Assembly (NCBI GenBank): GCA_903772945.1
Contig: CAICTM010000187.1
Coordinates: forward strand, 1-64,000
DNA: 64,000 nucleotides
DNA from: Seminavis robusta
Taxonomy: Eukaryota; Bacillariophyta; Bacillariophyceae; Naviculales; Naviculaceae
Direction of reading: 5' to 3'
Each line of letters begins with the position of its first letter. The first letter of the stretch is position 1. The position numbers and the translations under genes were made by a program. Of this stretch, positions 10,844 through 21,435 are shown piece after piece. The notes beneath the pieces were generated by a model. That model was not told the DNA's origin, made no database searches, and worked only from the letters and a program-made list of their open reading frames with translations.

Positions 10844-11136
10844 CGAGCTTTTTCCAGACTTGCCTCCAGTTTGGCAATCTTGTGCTCATACTCCTTGCGC
10901 AACACAGCTGCGATACCATATTGGGTGACTCTCCTTCCATGGCGGCTAACGCAGCCTTCTTTGCTGAGCTTCAGCAATTGTGTTGCGTGAATAAACTAAA
11001 CTAATATAAGGCCTGCGTGTGGGCTCTCATTCATACATGTACGATGCCAATATGAGTAGGTACGCTTTTAACTGGTACAAAACGAAAGGACTCGACTCTT
11101 GGAAATGCTTGTTTACTAGCTTTCTACGGTAGCTAA

Positions 11137-12717
11137 CTAATAGACTTCAATATTGGGACTACTGGGGTCCATTTGTTTGGATTCCCCCCTGTTTTCATGC
11201 GGGCCATTGACAAATGTTCCAAAGGAGTAGTAGTCTTCGGTTGCAAAGTCGCACGCAGCCAAGAGATCCAGGGGACTGCAGCAGTCCAAATAGCAGATGC
11301 AATTGTCGAGGAAAGATGATCCCTTTTTCGGTGAATCTTGAGAATCCTTTTGCTGATGATTGTCTTTTTGTTGCTTTTTGTTTTCATGGTCGAGTGGCGG
11401 CAACTCCTCCGACGTGACGGTAATGGTGGATTTCTTTTTGCCCGTGACTTTATCTAGGGAAATGGTTTCTCGTTTGACAAGTTTTCGACCGTGCAAGATG
11501 CGACTGGTGGTGTAAACGGTGGATCCGTCGGGCAGCGTGTCACAGGTTCCCGTCCATGCGGCGGATCGGGATTGTTGTAGATTGCTCGAATTCGCATTTC
11601 GGTAAAGGGGCGAAGTGGTGGCGCCCTCTTTGGATGATGGAAAGACGGCACTTCCAAAGACTCGATCAAAGACGGTGTAGGGATCGGAGAAGGGACGGAA
11701 CATGCGAGCCCGGTACATGAGAGAGAGGGGTCCTCCAAAGAGTCGGTCTGTTTCGGTTTGTGTGTAGTGAATGTGATCATCTTCGGTGGTACTGCCGGAA
11801 CTCATGGATCGGACGTATCGACTATTGACACTGTGAAATGTATCGCTTCTTCTCCGGCTGCTGCTGATGGAAGACGACCGTCTACGAGATTTGTGGCTGT
11901 GTTGCTGCTGCTGCTGTTGTTGATTGGTGGTGGAGTGACAGCCGTTGTCACGGCCATTATTATTATTATTGCCACAGGGCCACTCATACCGACACCAGCC
12001 AGTGGCGACATCGTTGTCGTCGTCATCTTGAGAATCGGTCGAGTAGGAGAGTGACAGCTCCAACAGTGGAATGTCAGTACTGCTGTTGCTGTTTCGAAAT
12101 GCCGGTCGTGGTGCACTGGACTGCGTACTACATGTATTCGTAGTAGCAGTCGTCGCCACACTGCTACGGGGTCCTTTCGACAAGATTAGATCCAATCGGG
12201 CGCGGCTTTCCCGTTCCAATAGCGTCTCACAGCATGCGGCGAGAATGGTAAAGACTCGTGTCCGTCGTTCTTGTTCTAGCACAGTAGCAGATTGCGTACA
12301 TCGGCTAGGATGGTACCAAAGAGCATGACGGCGATAGGCGGTCTTGATTTCCGCTTGTGTCGCATCCTTGCGAATCTGCAGCATGCGATACGGATTAATG
12401 TCATCGCTCTCCCCATTAGTATTGGTGAGTTCCAGACTTCCCTTCATACTGAGAGACCGTCTCTGGTCCAAATTTCTCGTCTTTTTCTTATTCTTTTGGT
12501 GGCCTTTGTGATTGTTGTGGTGGCTTCTTCCAAACACATTCCAGGTCGCAGTGCTCTGGAGACGACTCCAAGCAATGGGAGTCGACTTGTTATTCATTCG
12601 TTTTCCGCGGAGCATTCCTCCTTCTCCATCGCTCGCGATACTGGCACTCCCCCAGACACTCCCGTGATCGTCGTCGTACCCCATCGAAGACGATCGTCGA
12701 CACAGAGACGATGCCAT
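11137..12717 (-). CDS. J-domain-like protein with HPS in place of HPD
   Basis: A 526-residue intronless ORF. Start chosen at ATG 12717, which directly opens the reading frame (MASSLCRRSS). Residues about 107-180 form a J domain: NPYRMLQIRKDATQAEI, then the helix II region ending in YHPSR at 135-139, then two further helices. The canonical HPD tripeptide that stimulates Hsp70 ATPase is HPS here (136-138), so the protein may be a J-like protein unable to activate Hsp70 in the usual way. The rest is low complexity: His/Asn/Lys-rich before the domain, Ser/Arg, Gln and Asn tracts at about 240-310, and an acidic/Lys-rich tail. No transmembrane segment. Function beyond the J-like fold is unknown. 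Confidence 0.8.
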   Translation of the reverse strand: MASSLCRRSSSMGYDDDHGSVWGSASIASDGEGGMLRGKRMNNKSTPIAWSRLQSTATWNVFGRSHHNNHKGHQKNKKKTRNLDQRRSLSMKGSLELTNTNGESDDINPYRMLQIRKDATQAEIKTAYRRHALWYHPSRCTQSATVLEQERRTRVFTILAACCETLLERESRARLDLILSKGPRSSVATTATTNTCSTQSSAPRPAFRNSNSSTDIPLLELSLSYSTDSQDDDDNDVATGWCRYEWPCGNNNNNGRDNGCHSTTNQQQQQQQHSHKSRRRSSSISSSRRRSDTFHSVNSRYVRSMSSGSTTEDDHIHYTQTETDRLFGGPLSLMYRARMFRPFSDPYTVFDRVFGSAVFPSSKEGATTSPLYRNANSSNLQQSRSAAWTGTCDTLPDGSTVYTTSRILHGRKLVKRETISLDKVTGKKKSTITVTSEELPPLDHENKKQQKDNHQQKDSQDSPKKGSSFLDNCICYLDCCSPLDLLAACDFATEDYYSFGTFVNGPHENRGESKQMDPSSPNIEVY

Positions 12718-13006
12718 GGTCAAACTTGTTATTGTATTGCCGTTGCTGCTTTATGTTACAGCCAGCAACAGCGATTTTTGAACGGCACGACGGGACTCGT
12801 CACTCTGCGCTCGGAAGAGGGGCAACCGTGCATTGTGTTCCGTTCAAGCAGATGTGCGTCCTTTACACGACAGACGAGTAAGGTAAGACAAAAAAACATT
12901 AGAGATGGTGCTAATAATGGTGACACAAGAACACAGTCAAGGCATGCAGTGTTCCTGGCTCTCTGGTTCTAGGTATTGGTATCGTAGAGGGAAAGCAGAT
13001 TGTGGT

Positions 13007-13410
13007 CCTTCAAGCACCTGATCAGTGCCAAGAGTGTTGGTGCTAGCTTTGAAGAGTATGGTGGCAGCAGAGGTCTTTTGGGAGAGTTTGGAAGTTACAA
13101 CTGGCTTGGCCTCAATGGAACTGTCGTGATGACTGATCCTGATGCAGCCATTTGGAATTGAGTAGCAATCATTTTAGAATGAGCCAAAACTCTTCCAGGC
13201 AAACAGATTGAATCATTCCCTCAGCACCTCAAGTGGAGTGAACCATGCCTAGCACTGATACATGTAGAGTAGGACATAGTCGTGGCGAATGCACCATTTC
13301 CAATGGAAACTGATGAGAAGGCCTGTGAATACTGGGGAGACTTGAAGGAACAATGTGCCTATGATGTCATTTGGCAGGCAATAGGTGGTCTTCTAAAAAA
13401 GTCCGTGCAT
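13007..13410 (+). pseudogene. Fragment of a vWD-domain-like protein, C-terminal part
   Basis: Two coding remnants in different frames resemble the end of a protein family common in diatoms that carries a von Willebrand D-like GDPHF domain. The first reads SVGASFEEYGGSRGLLGEFG (about 13028-13090) and continues to DPDAAIWN before a stop. The second, from about 13300, reads DEKACEYWGDLKEQCAYDV. A related N-terminal fragment lies at 47462-48156 on the other strand, and both share the ASFEEYG segment. Stops and frame changes mark it as a pseudogene. Confidence 0.5.
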
Positions 13411-13676
13411 TTCACCGACCGCGGCATTGCGGCATCTCCTCGCGTTGTCCTTTGGATTACCTCCTCCCAAGTTCACCTCTGAATTCCTATGCTGCTGCTA
13501 CGCTAGAGTGTGAACAATCTTAAAAAGTGTTGCCAGCGATAAACGTTTGATTTCTGCGGAATAGTGTTGTGTCTACTTTAAGGCTGCTTTCCTCCCTTTA
13601 CTTTTCAAGGAGTCTCCGTCCACTAAACACGGACTCAATTTTGGTAATCCTGATAGCTTCCTGCGAATCTCGTTGT

Positions 13677-14120
13677 TTAAGGAGTGTGCATCTCGACATT
13701 GTGTATCTTTTGCAAGTGCTTCTCGAGAGCTTTCCTGCTCTCCGCAAAGGGACTCTTCTTCAAATATTTGTGGCAATCGTCACAATACGTTAGGGATGAT
13801 CCCACCCGAACATGAACGCCATGTTTTTCATCCAGATGTTTCTGGATAGCATCGCTTGATTCCAGATAGCACTTGCAACTCTCACAATACGTCATCGTTT
13901 GCTTGCCTTGTTTATTGCTGTTTTTGTGTTTGTGGTGGATTTTCTTTTGGTTGTCAACTTTTTTTTGTGGGCTTTCTTGTTGGATCTTGCTTGTTGGGTT
14001 GTGGTGAAGGGTTCTTCCTTCCTCTTGCCTCCTTGAAAAAACGAACCGAACCTTCGCGTTCGCTCTGACGCCAACAACGGTTGGATCTCGTGGGGGCAAG
14101 AGCAAGTAGGAAGCTGTCAT
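13677..14120 (-). CDS. Small protein with two C2H2-type zinc-finger motifs
   Basis: Predicted 147-residue protein from ATG 14120. The C-terminal half has two Cys2-His2 motifs: CESCKCYLESSDAIQKHL ending in KH at its second His, and CDDCHKYLK followed after about 18 residues by KHLQKIH. Spacing (C-x2-C-x12-H-x4-H; the second with a longer loop) resembles U1-like or matrin-like fingers that bind RNA or DNA. The linker before them is very Lys/Gln/His/Asn-rich and probably disordered. There is no targeting peptide. The start is uncertain: an internal ATG just before the first finger could also be used. Function is inferred only from the fingers. Confidence 0.55.
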   Translation of the reverse strand: MTASYLLLPPRDPTVVGVRANAKVRFVFSRRQEEGRTLHHNPTSKIQQESPQKKVDNQKKIHHKHKNSNKQGKQTMTYCESCKCYLESSDAIQKHLDEKHGVHVRVGSSLTYCDDCHKYLKKSPFAESRKALEKHLQKIHNVEMHTP

Positions 14121-14406
14121 TGACACGCAGGTAGGTCCGGTAAACCAACTTTCTCGGAAGAAGATAGTCTATTAATAGTAGCTTATACTGAGATAATTGT
14201 TCATGTTTAACTCTATTTACCTCAACTATCCATGTAACATTGTCTTCCACCCTGCACGGACTTGGACTAACTCGGCGTCGAAGGAAGAAGGAAGCAGCAA
14301 CAGCAGCCAGCACCTCTCCAATCTTATTCCTCCTGCTAGCTAGCTCCAAGCACAAGGGAACCCTTCACTTTGGCGGAGAGGATCATATCAAACTAACTTA
14401 CTTGTC

Positions 14407-15609
14407 ATGTCTTCTGCTTCTACCGCTGAGAAGCCTGTATGGAAACGGCAGAGACTACTGGATGTTGCCTCTGGCATCTTGCTGCATGAGAAAGATATTT
14501 GGATTGCTGGGATTCTCCCCTTTGTTGGCATGGGTCATTATGCCTTTGTGGGTGGCGTCAACAAACAACTGAATCAGCTGTACAAGGAATATGGTGCTGC
14601 CGTCAAGGATCCTCCGCGGGTGATAAATTGTAGTGAAAGCAAACTGACATGGCAAAAAATTGCAGCAACCAGTACTAACACATTCTATGGCAACACCATA
14701 TGCAATGTGGCACTTGCCACACACTGGCTGAATGATAAATGTGGTAAGAATGACATAAGGGCAGGTGGTATTTGCCCGGTAATTGCCAAAGCTGGAACTA
14801 TAACAGTTTTGCAATGGGCCCGTGAGCAACAGTTTCCATGGTGTGAGGATACATGTGAGGCTGCTGCTAGAAATGGGCATCTAGACATTCTCAAATGGGC
14901 ACATGAGAATGGTTGCCCTTGGGACACATGGACATGCCATGCTGCAGCATCATCGGGGCACTTGGACATTCTCAAGTGGGCACGCGAGCATGGTTGTCCC
15001 TGGGATGCCCACACATGTGTTGAAGCTGCAAAGAGTGGGCATCTCCAAGTGCTGAAGTGGGCACGTGCCAACGGATGCCCTTGGAACGATTTTACATGCA
15101 CCAAAGCTGCTGAATTTGGTCATTTCACATTGTTGAAATGGGCCAAAGAGAATTGCTGCCCATGGGATGAATGGACATGCAGTGGTGCTGCTAGGGGTGG
15201 TCGCTTGGATATTCTCAAATGGGCTCGAGAGAAAGGATGCCTGTGGGATGAATCTACATGCAGTTCTGCTGCTATACATGGTCACTTGGATATTCTGAAA
15301 TGGGCTCGAGAGAATGGATGTCCCTGGGATGCTGATACTTGCTCATTTGCAGCTGAAGGAGGACATTTGGAATTGCTGAAATGGGCTCGAGAGAATGGAT
15401 GCCCCTGGGATGAAAGGACATGCAGTGCTGCAGCTGAAGGAGATCAATTGGATATTCTGAAATGGGCTCGAGAAAACGGATGTCCCTGGGATGCTGATAC
15501 ATTGGAATGGGCACTTGCCAATGGAAATTATGAGCTTAATGTGTGGGCTGAGGCAAACGGCTGCCCGCATAAGGGGTCAGAGGACGAGGCAGAAGAGGAT
15601 CAGGATTGA
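14407..15609 (+). CDS. Ankyrin-type repeat protein (26-residue GHLDILKWARENGCPWD repeats)
   Basis: Intronless 400-residue ORF starting at ATG 14407. After an N-terminal segment of about 115 residues with a hydrophobic patch (GILPFVGMGHYAF) come about ten tandem repeats of 26 residues with consensus GHLDILKWARENGCPWD followed by TCSAAA. Such repeats form ankyrin-like helix pairs and are greatly expanded in diatoms and oomycetes. The last repeat decays and the protein ends in an acidic tail. The repeats at nucleotide level (78 bp) are still similar, indicating recent expansion by unequal exchange. The likely role is protein-protein binding; the partner is unknown. Confidence 0.85.
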   Translation: MSSASTAEKPVWKRQRLLDVASGILLHEKDIWIAGILPFVGMGHYAFVGGVNKQLNQLYKEYGAAVKDPPRVINCSESKLTWQKIAATSTNTFYGNTICNVALATHWLNDKCGKNDIRAGGICPVIAKAGTITVLQWAREQQFPWCEDTCEAAARNGHLDILKWAHENGCPWDTWTCHAAASSGHLDILKWAREHGCPWDAHTCVEAAKSGHLQVLKWARANGCPWNDFTCTKAAEFGHFTLLKWAKENCCPWDEWTCSGAARGGRLDILKWAREKGCLWDESTCSSAAIHGHLDILKWARENGCPWDADTCSFAAEGGHLELLKWARENGCPWDERTCSAAAEGDQLDILKWARENGCPWDADTLEWALANGNYELNVWAEANGCPHKGSEDEAEEDQD

Positions 15610-16732
15610 GAGCCTGCGGCAACCCGCAATTAATGCTGGCTACGAGAGCTTTGCTGCTGGTTTCACCGCTCTTGCTTCTTGGGCCGGTAGACAGACAGAA
15701 GCTGAACGAATTGGCTCCAGCCAAGCAAAGCAAATATCTTCATTCTGTTGCCTAGCTAGTGGTTGCACTTTGCTGTTTATGACTTCGATGGTAAATAGTT
15801 TGTAGTTCAAAAGATAGGTTCTGTTCTAAATTTTCTAAATTATCAACTGGCTGTAGAGAAGCAGGAAGGAAGCCACGAGGCAGAGCATAGGGAGGAGGTC
15901 GTTTTGTTTCTTTGTTTAGCAGGACCACTTCTTGGGCTTCAAAAAGCCAACCGTTCTGGTGCCAAGGGCAACCCCAATAGCTAGTACCACTGGATTTCCC
16001 ACGAGGGCTTGCTCAGGAGTATTGGAGACACCACAACAGCTTGCCCAGGCACTGCGACGCCTACAAGGGCCGGCTCTGGCACTGGATTTACCGCAAATGC
16101 TAGCCCCGCACTGGAGACACCACAAGAGTTTGGGCCTTGACATTGCAGTGGAAAAATTAATGTGAAGGGACGACAGTGGTGCTGTAGGTCCGGGTCTGAG
16201 TTTTGGTATTCGTTACGGCTCTATCCACTTGGAGGGTCTACTGTGTATACTATAGCTACTAGAATATGTAAGCTAATAATAATTTGGCTGCCTCAGGCTC
16301 CGGTAACATCGTAGGTGCGTTAGGTTGGGTGGGTTAGACGACCAGGAACTTCTGTTTTGCATACATGGAAGCAAACTTTGAACGAGACAATGCGATGCTC
16401 CCGAGGCATCAGCGCAGTGAGCTAACCCGATGGCAGCGCAGATGTCATGCAGGTCTTGTACAACAGCTAGTCTCGTTTGAATCTGGGGCACAAGGCATGG
16501 TGCACAAGCTAAAAGCTGGACTCTCTAGCTAGAGATCAACCATGCTGTTGCCAAGCATCGCAAACTGGAAGGTTTGCATGAAGCTTTTGCTTCCTCCGAG
16601 GTACCGGTACATCGCTGAGGTGCAAAAGCTTCCATCTTGGTAGCGTACCAGGTATGTAACATTTACTCTACGTTTCTAGCACCGGGTGCCGGGATTAGAC
16701 CACAGCACCGTTGCACACAAACACGGCGAGAG
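15610..16732. other. Intergenic region, no gene recognised
   Basis: No convincing coding sequence. A short internal similarity joins 15985-16040 and 16080-16130, both with CACTGGA and GGAGACACCACAA blocks about 90 bp apart. A GGTACCGGTAC palindrome lies at 16600-16610. The region serves as the 3' flanks of the convergent ankyrin and GPI genes. Confidence 0.4.
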
Positions 16733-19349
16733 CTATCGAGACAGCTTTCCATTCTTTCCACAAAGGTCGTTGCGTTCCGGAGGGACGTGCTCTCGTTGTG
16801 ACTTTCGCGACGATGACGTCGCTTCGCCGCTAGAGCCGCGTCCAAACCCCCTTGCTTCACCTGACTCCTCTGCCGAGTTCTTGACATAGTAGTTTAGAAT
16901 CCGTTCAGTCGCTGGATTGTCAGCTTCGACAATATCCTCCTCTTCGGCTCTCCTTTCTTCTTTCTGTTCGTTTCGAGCCTTTAGGAACTTGTTCCGAATG
17001 TCAATGGCAAGTTTCTTCCCCAGTTCCACTCCCCATTGGTCAAACGAGTTAATGTCCCAGATAAATCCTTGCGTAGCCGTTCTGTGTTCGTACATAGACA
17101 GAAGCTGGCCCGTCGCGTAGGCAGTAAGCTTTGGTAGCAAAAAGGAAATACTGGGACGATTGCCTTCAAAGACCTTGTGAGGGATGAGTTCGTCCTTGAC
17201 TCCTTCGCTCCTGACTTGTTCAGCAGTCTTGCCAGTAGCCAAGGCATCGGGTTGGGCGAAAAAGTTGGCCATGAGTTCGTCGTGGGAGGACAGTTTTTCG
17301 TCATCGAGGCACAAATCTTGCTGCGATTGCACGAATCCAATAAAGTCACAAGCCACCGTCTGTCCCATGTGTAAGAGCTGGTAGAAGCTGTGCTGGCCGT
17401 TGGTCCCTGGTTCACCAAAATCAATTTCTCCCACGGGATAATCGACGGGGATTCCGAACTTTGTCATGGACTTGCCATTGCTTTCCATGTCCAGTTGTTG
17501 AATATGAGCCGGCAGTTTGAGCAAGGCTTCCGCATAGGGCAGTGTGGTCCTCGTATTGTATCCCAGAAAAGACATGTTCCAGACTCCCAACAGACCCATG
17601 AGAATAGGGATATTCTTCTCCATGGGTGCCGATCGAAAATGTTCATCCATGGAACGGGCGCCCTGCAAAACGAAACGAAAAAGAAACCAACGCCATTTTG
17701 TTGGTGGTGGATTGTGCGTGCGTCAGTAATCTGCATTCATTCTCCTTTACTGAAGAAACTGTCAAGGGACAATAATTCAAGACAAGACAAGACAAGACAA
17801 GACAAACAACGTACCTGCAGAAATTTTTCAAACAGATCAAAGCCATACAAAAGCGAGAGAGGCACAGCACCAGCAGCACTGCACACACTGTAGCGTCCAC
17901 CGACCCAATCCCAAAATCGAAAGAATCGATTCTCCGTGTCAATGCCAAAGTCTCGGACCTTGTCGGTGGCCGACACGGACGCACACGCCACAAAATGTTT
18001 CCGCACGACTTCCTTATCATTTCCCATGAAATCCCACAACCATTGACGCATCGTGCGTGCATTCAACATGGTTTCGGCTGTGGTGAACGTTTTGGACACA
18101 ATGACAATCATGGTTTCTTCCGGATCAAGATCGGCGCAGGTTCGTTCGACATCCACGGGGTCGACATTTGCCAGGAATCGAAGACTGTATCCCAAAGCCG
18201 CATTGCTGCCTTCCGGTTCCGTCTTGAGGACTTCGTGGAGGAATTCCGGTCCTAGGTAACTTCCTCCGATGCCGACCGATACAATGTTGCGTAATCTCTT
18301 TCCCGTGTATCCACGAATAGCACCAGATCGTACGCCCTGTGTGAACTCTTGAATCTGATCGAGCACCTCGTGTACTTCTTGTACGGCATCGACACCATCG
18401 ACCATGACGGTTCCAATTTTGCTGCGATCGGCTCGCAGTGCCGTGTGTAGAACGGCTCGTTCTTCGGTAAAGTTAATTTTCTCGCCATCAAACATGGCTT
18501 CGATTTGTTGTTTGAGATTTTGTTTTTCGGCCAATTCGAACAAGAGTCGCATGGTTTCCAAGTCGGCTCGTTGACGGGAATAATCCAAGTAGACGCCATC
18601 GTGTGTTGCATACATTTCTTGGCAACGCTCCGTATCTTGGAGTAAGTCTCGTAGATGAGTAGATTGAATGTACTTGGCATGTTGTTGCAATCGTTTCCAT
18701 TCGGGAGATGCCGAGACGAGGGGTGATGATCTCCCAATATTGGATAGAAATCGTCCGACGGGATTGCCTTGTGCGTCTGCTTCCTCGTCAGTAGCTTCGG
18801 CTGATACCTCCAATTGTGGTGTTGGTTGTTGTTGCTTATTGATACCGGACGTATGATCTCTTACCAGTTGCACGGTAGCCCGATGGTGATGCTGCCACGC
18901 CACTCCAGGTGCCAACCGAGGTGGCAAGTGAACCTGTGGGACTCTAAGGTTCTTGACATCAGCTTCTTCTCCCTCTTCTTGGCCATTGCTACTGTCTGTT
19001 GGACTGTCTGTGCTACCACTGGTTGTCGTGCCCTCTGTAGATTTGGATTGTTCTTGTTGCTGTGCCGCATACAGACTGCTACATATTCCACTGCTTCGTT
19101 GCAAGGGGTGGTGGGACCGACAGGATGATCCAACAATGGATACAGGAACATTCTGAAACCTTTAAGAAGGAGGAAAGGGTATTATCATTGGATAAGCAGG
19201 CAGACGGGTATCTTGTTAGCATAGCTGTCTCAATCTGGGACAGAAATGTCAGCCGCCTCCCTCCAACACACTTACGCTAGACCTGGAGTGGCAAGGACTG
19301 CCATCTCCAACAGCAACGTCAGGATCCATCGGTGTATTCTAATCATCAT
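16733..19349 (-). CDS. GPI: Glucose-6-phosphate isomerase with N-terminal signal-like presequence
   Basis: Interconverts glucose-6-phosphate and fructose-6-phosphate. Proposed exons (minus): 19349-19276, 19090-17815, 17662-16733, giving about 759 residues. Family hallmarks are [37 protein letters not shown] and [11 protein letters not shown]. The second intron is certain (CTGCAG|gtacg to ttgcag|GGC, joining FEKFLQ to GARSMDEHF). The first exon is inferred: the main ORF lacks an in-frame ATG, while upstream [20 protein letters not shown] precedes a perfect gtaagt donor in the right phase. The acceptor could be before 19090 or 19075. The hydrophobic start looks like an ER signal peptide and suggests a plastid or secretory-route form, but no Phe of an ASAFAP motif is seen. 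A Ser/Gln/acidic spacer (about 100 residues) and a charged C-terminal tail (about 70 residues) exceed the usual length of about 550. Confidence 0.88.
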
Positions 19350-20196
19350 TGTCTGTTGGTTTGGTGCTCTAATGCTGAAAGGTTGGGATGGCTGATCGTG
19401 TGTATCAATGGATGGGGGTGGTAAGGATGTCAAAATTTCAAATAATATGTGACAATCTGCCACCACTCTTGCAGGCCGAAAACAGGTGCTTCCGTCTTCG
19501 TCGTCCGAGGTTGTCCTTATCTTGAAGCCTATGGGACAGAGATGCCAATGGAGAGTTTTATCGGCATCAGATGGATAGATGATGGACGTTGTTGCTGGGA
19601 ATGAAGCAGATGGATGCGATCTTCGTCGCTGCAACATTCTTCGTCCCGACGAATGGTCAATAAGTCTTTCAGCCTTCTATGGACAGTACTCACGGCAGTC
19701 AAAGAGAATAGGAAGCATGCTGCCACCATCACATACCGGTGGCCTCCCATGCAACAGAGCATAGCCTCAAACTACTAGTAGACTATGATATGCTTGTAAA
19801 CTTGACCCCCATTTGAATTCCTTTCAACCTTCCGCTCGATGGGCGTACACATCCAGTAACATTGCTGCAAGAAGGACTTACTTACTCCCCTTGATCGCAA
19901 CGGACCGGTGGCCAGCTCTGAGTGCTTCTGATCATTCTCAACACCTCCTCCTCCCAGCCAGCTACGACTGGAAACGAGGAGTCTACCAGTGACTATACTA
20001 AGATGGGCATTTGACTCAAACAAGTAAAGTATGGGCTGTTGCCTTGACGTACTGATTGTGGCTACGGCACTACTGAAACCATCAATCTACGCCGAGTTGT
20101 TGGTAGTACCTGGTACCTTTTCCGCATCTCACCATGCCCATATATTTCCAACTGCAATCGTACCGCTACAGTACCCCAGCACGTGACTGCTGCAGG
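19350..20196. other. Intergenic region upstream of GPI
   Basis: No gene is recognised. This is the 5' flank of GPI and the 3' flank of the PC-esterase gene, which lies in the same direction. A GGTACC-containing run (near 20108-20118) is the only distinctive element. Confidence 0.35.
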
Positions 20197-21435
20197 CTAT
20201 CCCTTGCTCCTTCCAAAATAATGCTGCGCTAGGCGATCCAATAGTTGCATGGCCATCAAATCAGGTGGTCCCGCCATGCAGTAGTGGGTACAATCAATAC
20301 CTCCCACATGATATTTTCCCATTGCTTCATCCCGAACATCTAGAAGAACATTTACATTCTGGCCTTCGTGGAAGACTTGCAGTTCATCCAGTCGTCTGGG
20401 GTTCTTCGGCACGGAGCCCCGGCAATTGTTGTTTGTGGTACTATTCGACAAAGCAGAAACTTTAAGTGGCTCGCTATTGTAGACACCGTCCACCGTTTGA
20501 AAATGCTGTGTAATGGTGGTCATGTATACCCAAGTGGGAGCACTGCTGGTTGTAGCAGGTGACTTGGTGGATGTCAGCAATGACTGTCCCAGTTCGTTGA
20601 GCTTGCCGTACATGTCCTTTCGCTTTGCTGGACCCAAGTGCAAACCAATGTTGTACACCACAACATCCCTTTGACTTTGTAGGTGATAGATGGTCTCATT
20701 CTCTTTCGGATTCAGTTGAAAGGACAGCTGTTGTTGCGTTGAGTTCCATCCTTGCATCCAACGATCCACAATGTCGTGCTGACCACCGAGGGCACCGGAA
20801 TGCGGTAGGAAAAAGATCTCTGGGCCGCCATCTTTTAACCGTATACGACCTGTTTCAAAGCCAGAGTGGTTCCCTTTTGTGATGCAGTTTGGAGTTCCAT
20901 TGCATGGCCAGTGGTCCTTCCAGTCCAGATGATATTCCTCAATCTGATCCAGTTGCCAGAATCGACACCCCAACGCTATAAAGACTTGTCGCATCGTTGA
21001 GTCTCCAACCAACAGCAGGTTACTTCTACCGGTAGTAGAATCATCACTATCATCATCATCTCTTTGAAGAAAGTAGGGAGATTTCCAGTAGTCTCGGACG
21101 GTCCTTTTTCTTTGCTGCTTCCAAGCATTGGCAACCAGCTCATGGGCTGCTTCAGCTTGAGCCTCGCGTCCCTGATGAAAGCATGAAAACTTGCTCCATT
21201 CGAAGGGACATGATAGGTTCCTGTAGAGCTTAGGTGTAAGAATCTGATCATTGCGACTTGAACTGCTGGACAATGCCGGATGGTCTTGTGGTTCGTCCAA
21301 AGACAGTATTGATGGTTGCGAGAATTTGAGGGTCAGCTCAAAGTCCACACCCATGTAAGCAATGCCCATGAAGGCAATAACTGCAGCAATCACGGCAGTT
21401 CGAAGGAGCTGCCTGCATTTGGAAGGAAGATCCAT
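20197..21435 (-). CDS. PC-esterase / TBL-like Golgi acyltransferase or esterase
   Basis: 412-residue type II membrane protein from ATG 21435. Residues about 12-30 (RTAVIAAVIAFMGIAYMGV) form a single signal anchor, and a Ser-rich stem follows. The catalytic fold is of the GDSL/SGNH type: the nucleophile motif LLVGDSTMRQ at 141-150 (Ser146) and, near the C-terminus, D-x-x-H in DCTHYCMAGPPD (Asp381, His384). This pair is the hallmark of the plant trichome-birefringence-like and animal CAS1D1 families, which add or remove O-acetyl groups on glycans in the Golgi. Several N-x-S/T sites lie in the lumenal part. An earlier GTG in frame was ignored because it has no ATG. Substrate is unknown; a wall or storage polysaccharide is plausible. 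Confidence 0.72.
   Translation of the reverse strand: MDLPSKCRQLLRTAVIAAVIAFMGIAYMGVDFELTLKFSQPSILSLDEPQDHPALSSSSSRNDQILTPKLYRNLSCPFEWSKFSCFHQGREAQAEAAHELVANAWKQQRKRTVRDYWKSPYFLQRDDDDSDDSTTGRSNLLLVGDSTMRQVFIALGCRFWQLDQIEEYHLDWKDHWPCNGTPNCITKGNHSGFETGRIRLKDGGPEIFFLPHSGALGGQHDIVDRWMQGWNSTQQQLSFQLNPKENETIYHLQSQRDVVVYNIGLHLGPAKRKDMYGKLNELGQSLLTSTKSPATTSSAPTWVYMTTITQHFQTVDGVYNSEPLKVSALSNSTTNNNCRGSVPKNPRRLDELQVFHEGQNVNVLLDVRDEAMGKYHVGGIDCTHYCMAGPPDLMAMQLLDRLAQHYFGRSKG

Larger units (their letters stand above)
10044..10977 (-). pseudogene. Degenerate coiled-coil protein gene with polyserine tract
   Basis: Minus-strand coding signal. The first part (10977-10470) is alpha-helical, with LRKEYEHKIAKLEASLEKA, about 30 serines encoded by a hexanucleotide satellite, and then a Lys/Glu/Gln-rich helix. 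Coding then shifts by one base near 10470 into a frame giving GVLDAVVALCDQD and DDEIAPCIESVLKKH. A GT-AG intron (10257 to about 10158) leads to a last exon ending at 10044 (ASNENELEEAKQK). There is no in-frame ATG before an upstream stop, so the start exon is missing or elsewhere. With the frameshift and no start it is probably a pseudogene, although an unrecognised upstream exon is possible. Function unknown. Confidence 0.5.

Noticed and set aside
10613-11004. Several long ORFs on both strands (Glu-Leu, Trp-Asn, Gly-Thr and Pro-Val repeats)
   Set aside because: They are frame shadows of the ACTGGA microsatellite, which has no stop in any frame.
16273-16491. Small ORF in the spacer downstream of the ankyrin gene
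   Set aside because: No motif, no splice-compatible neighbours; not supported.
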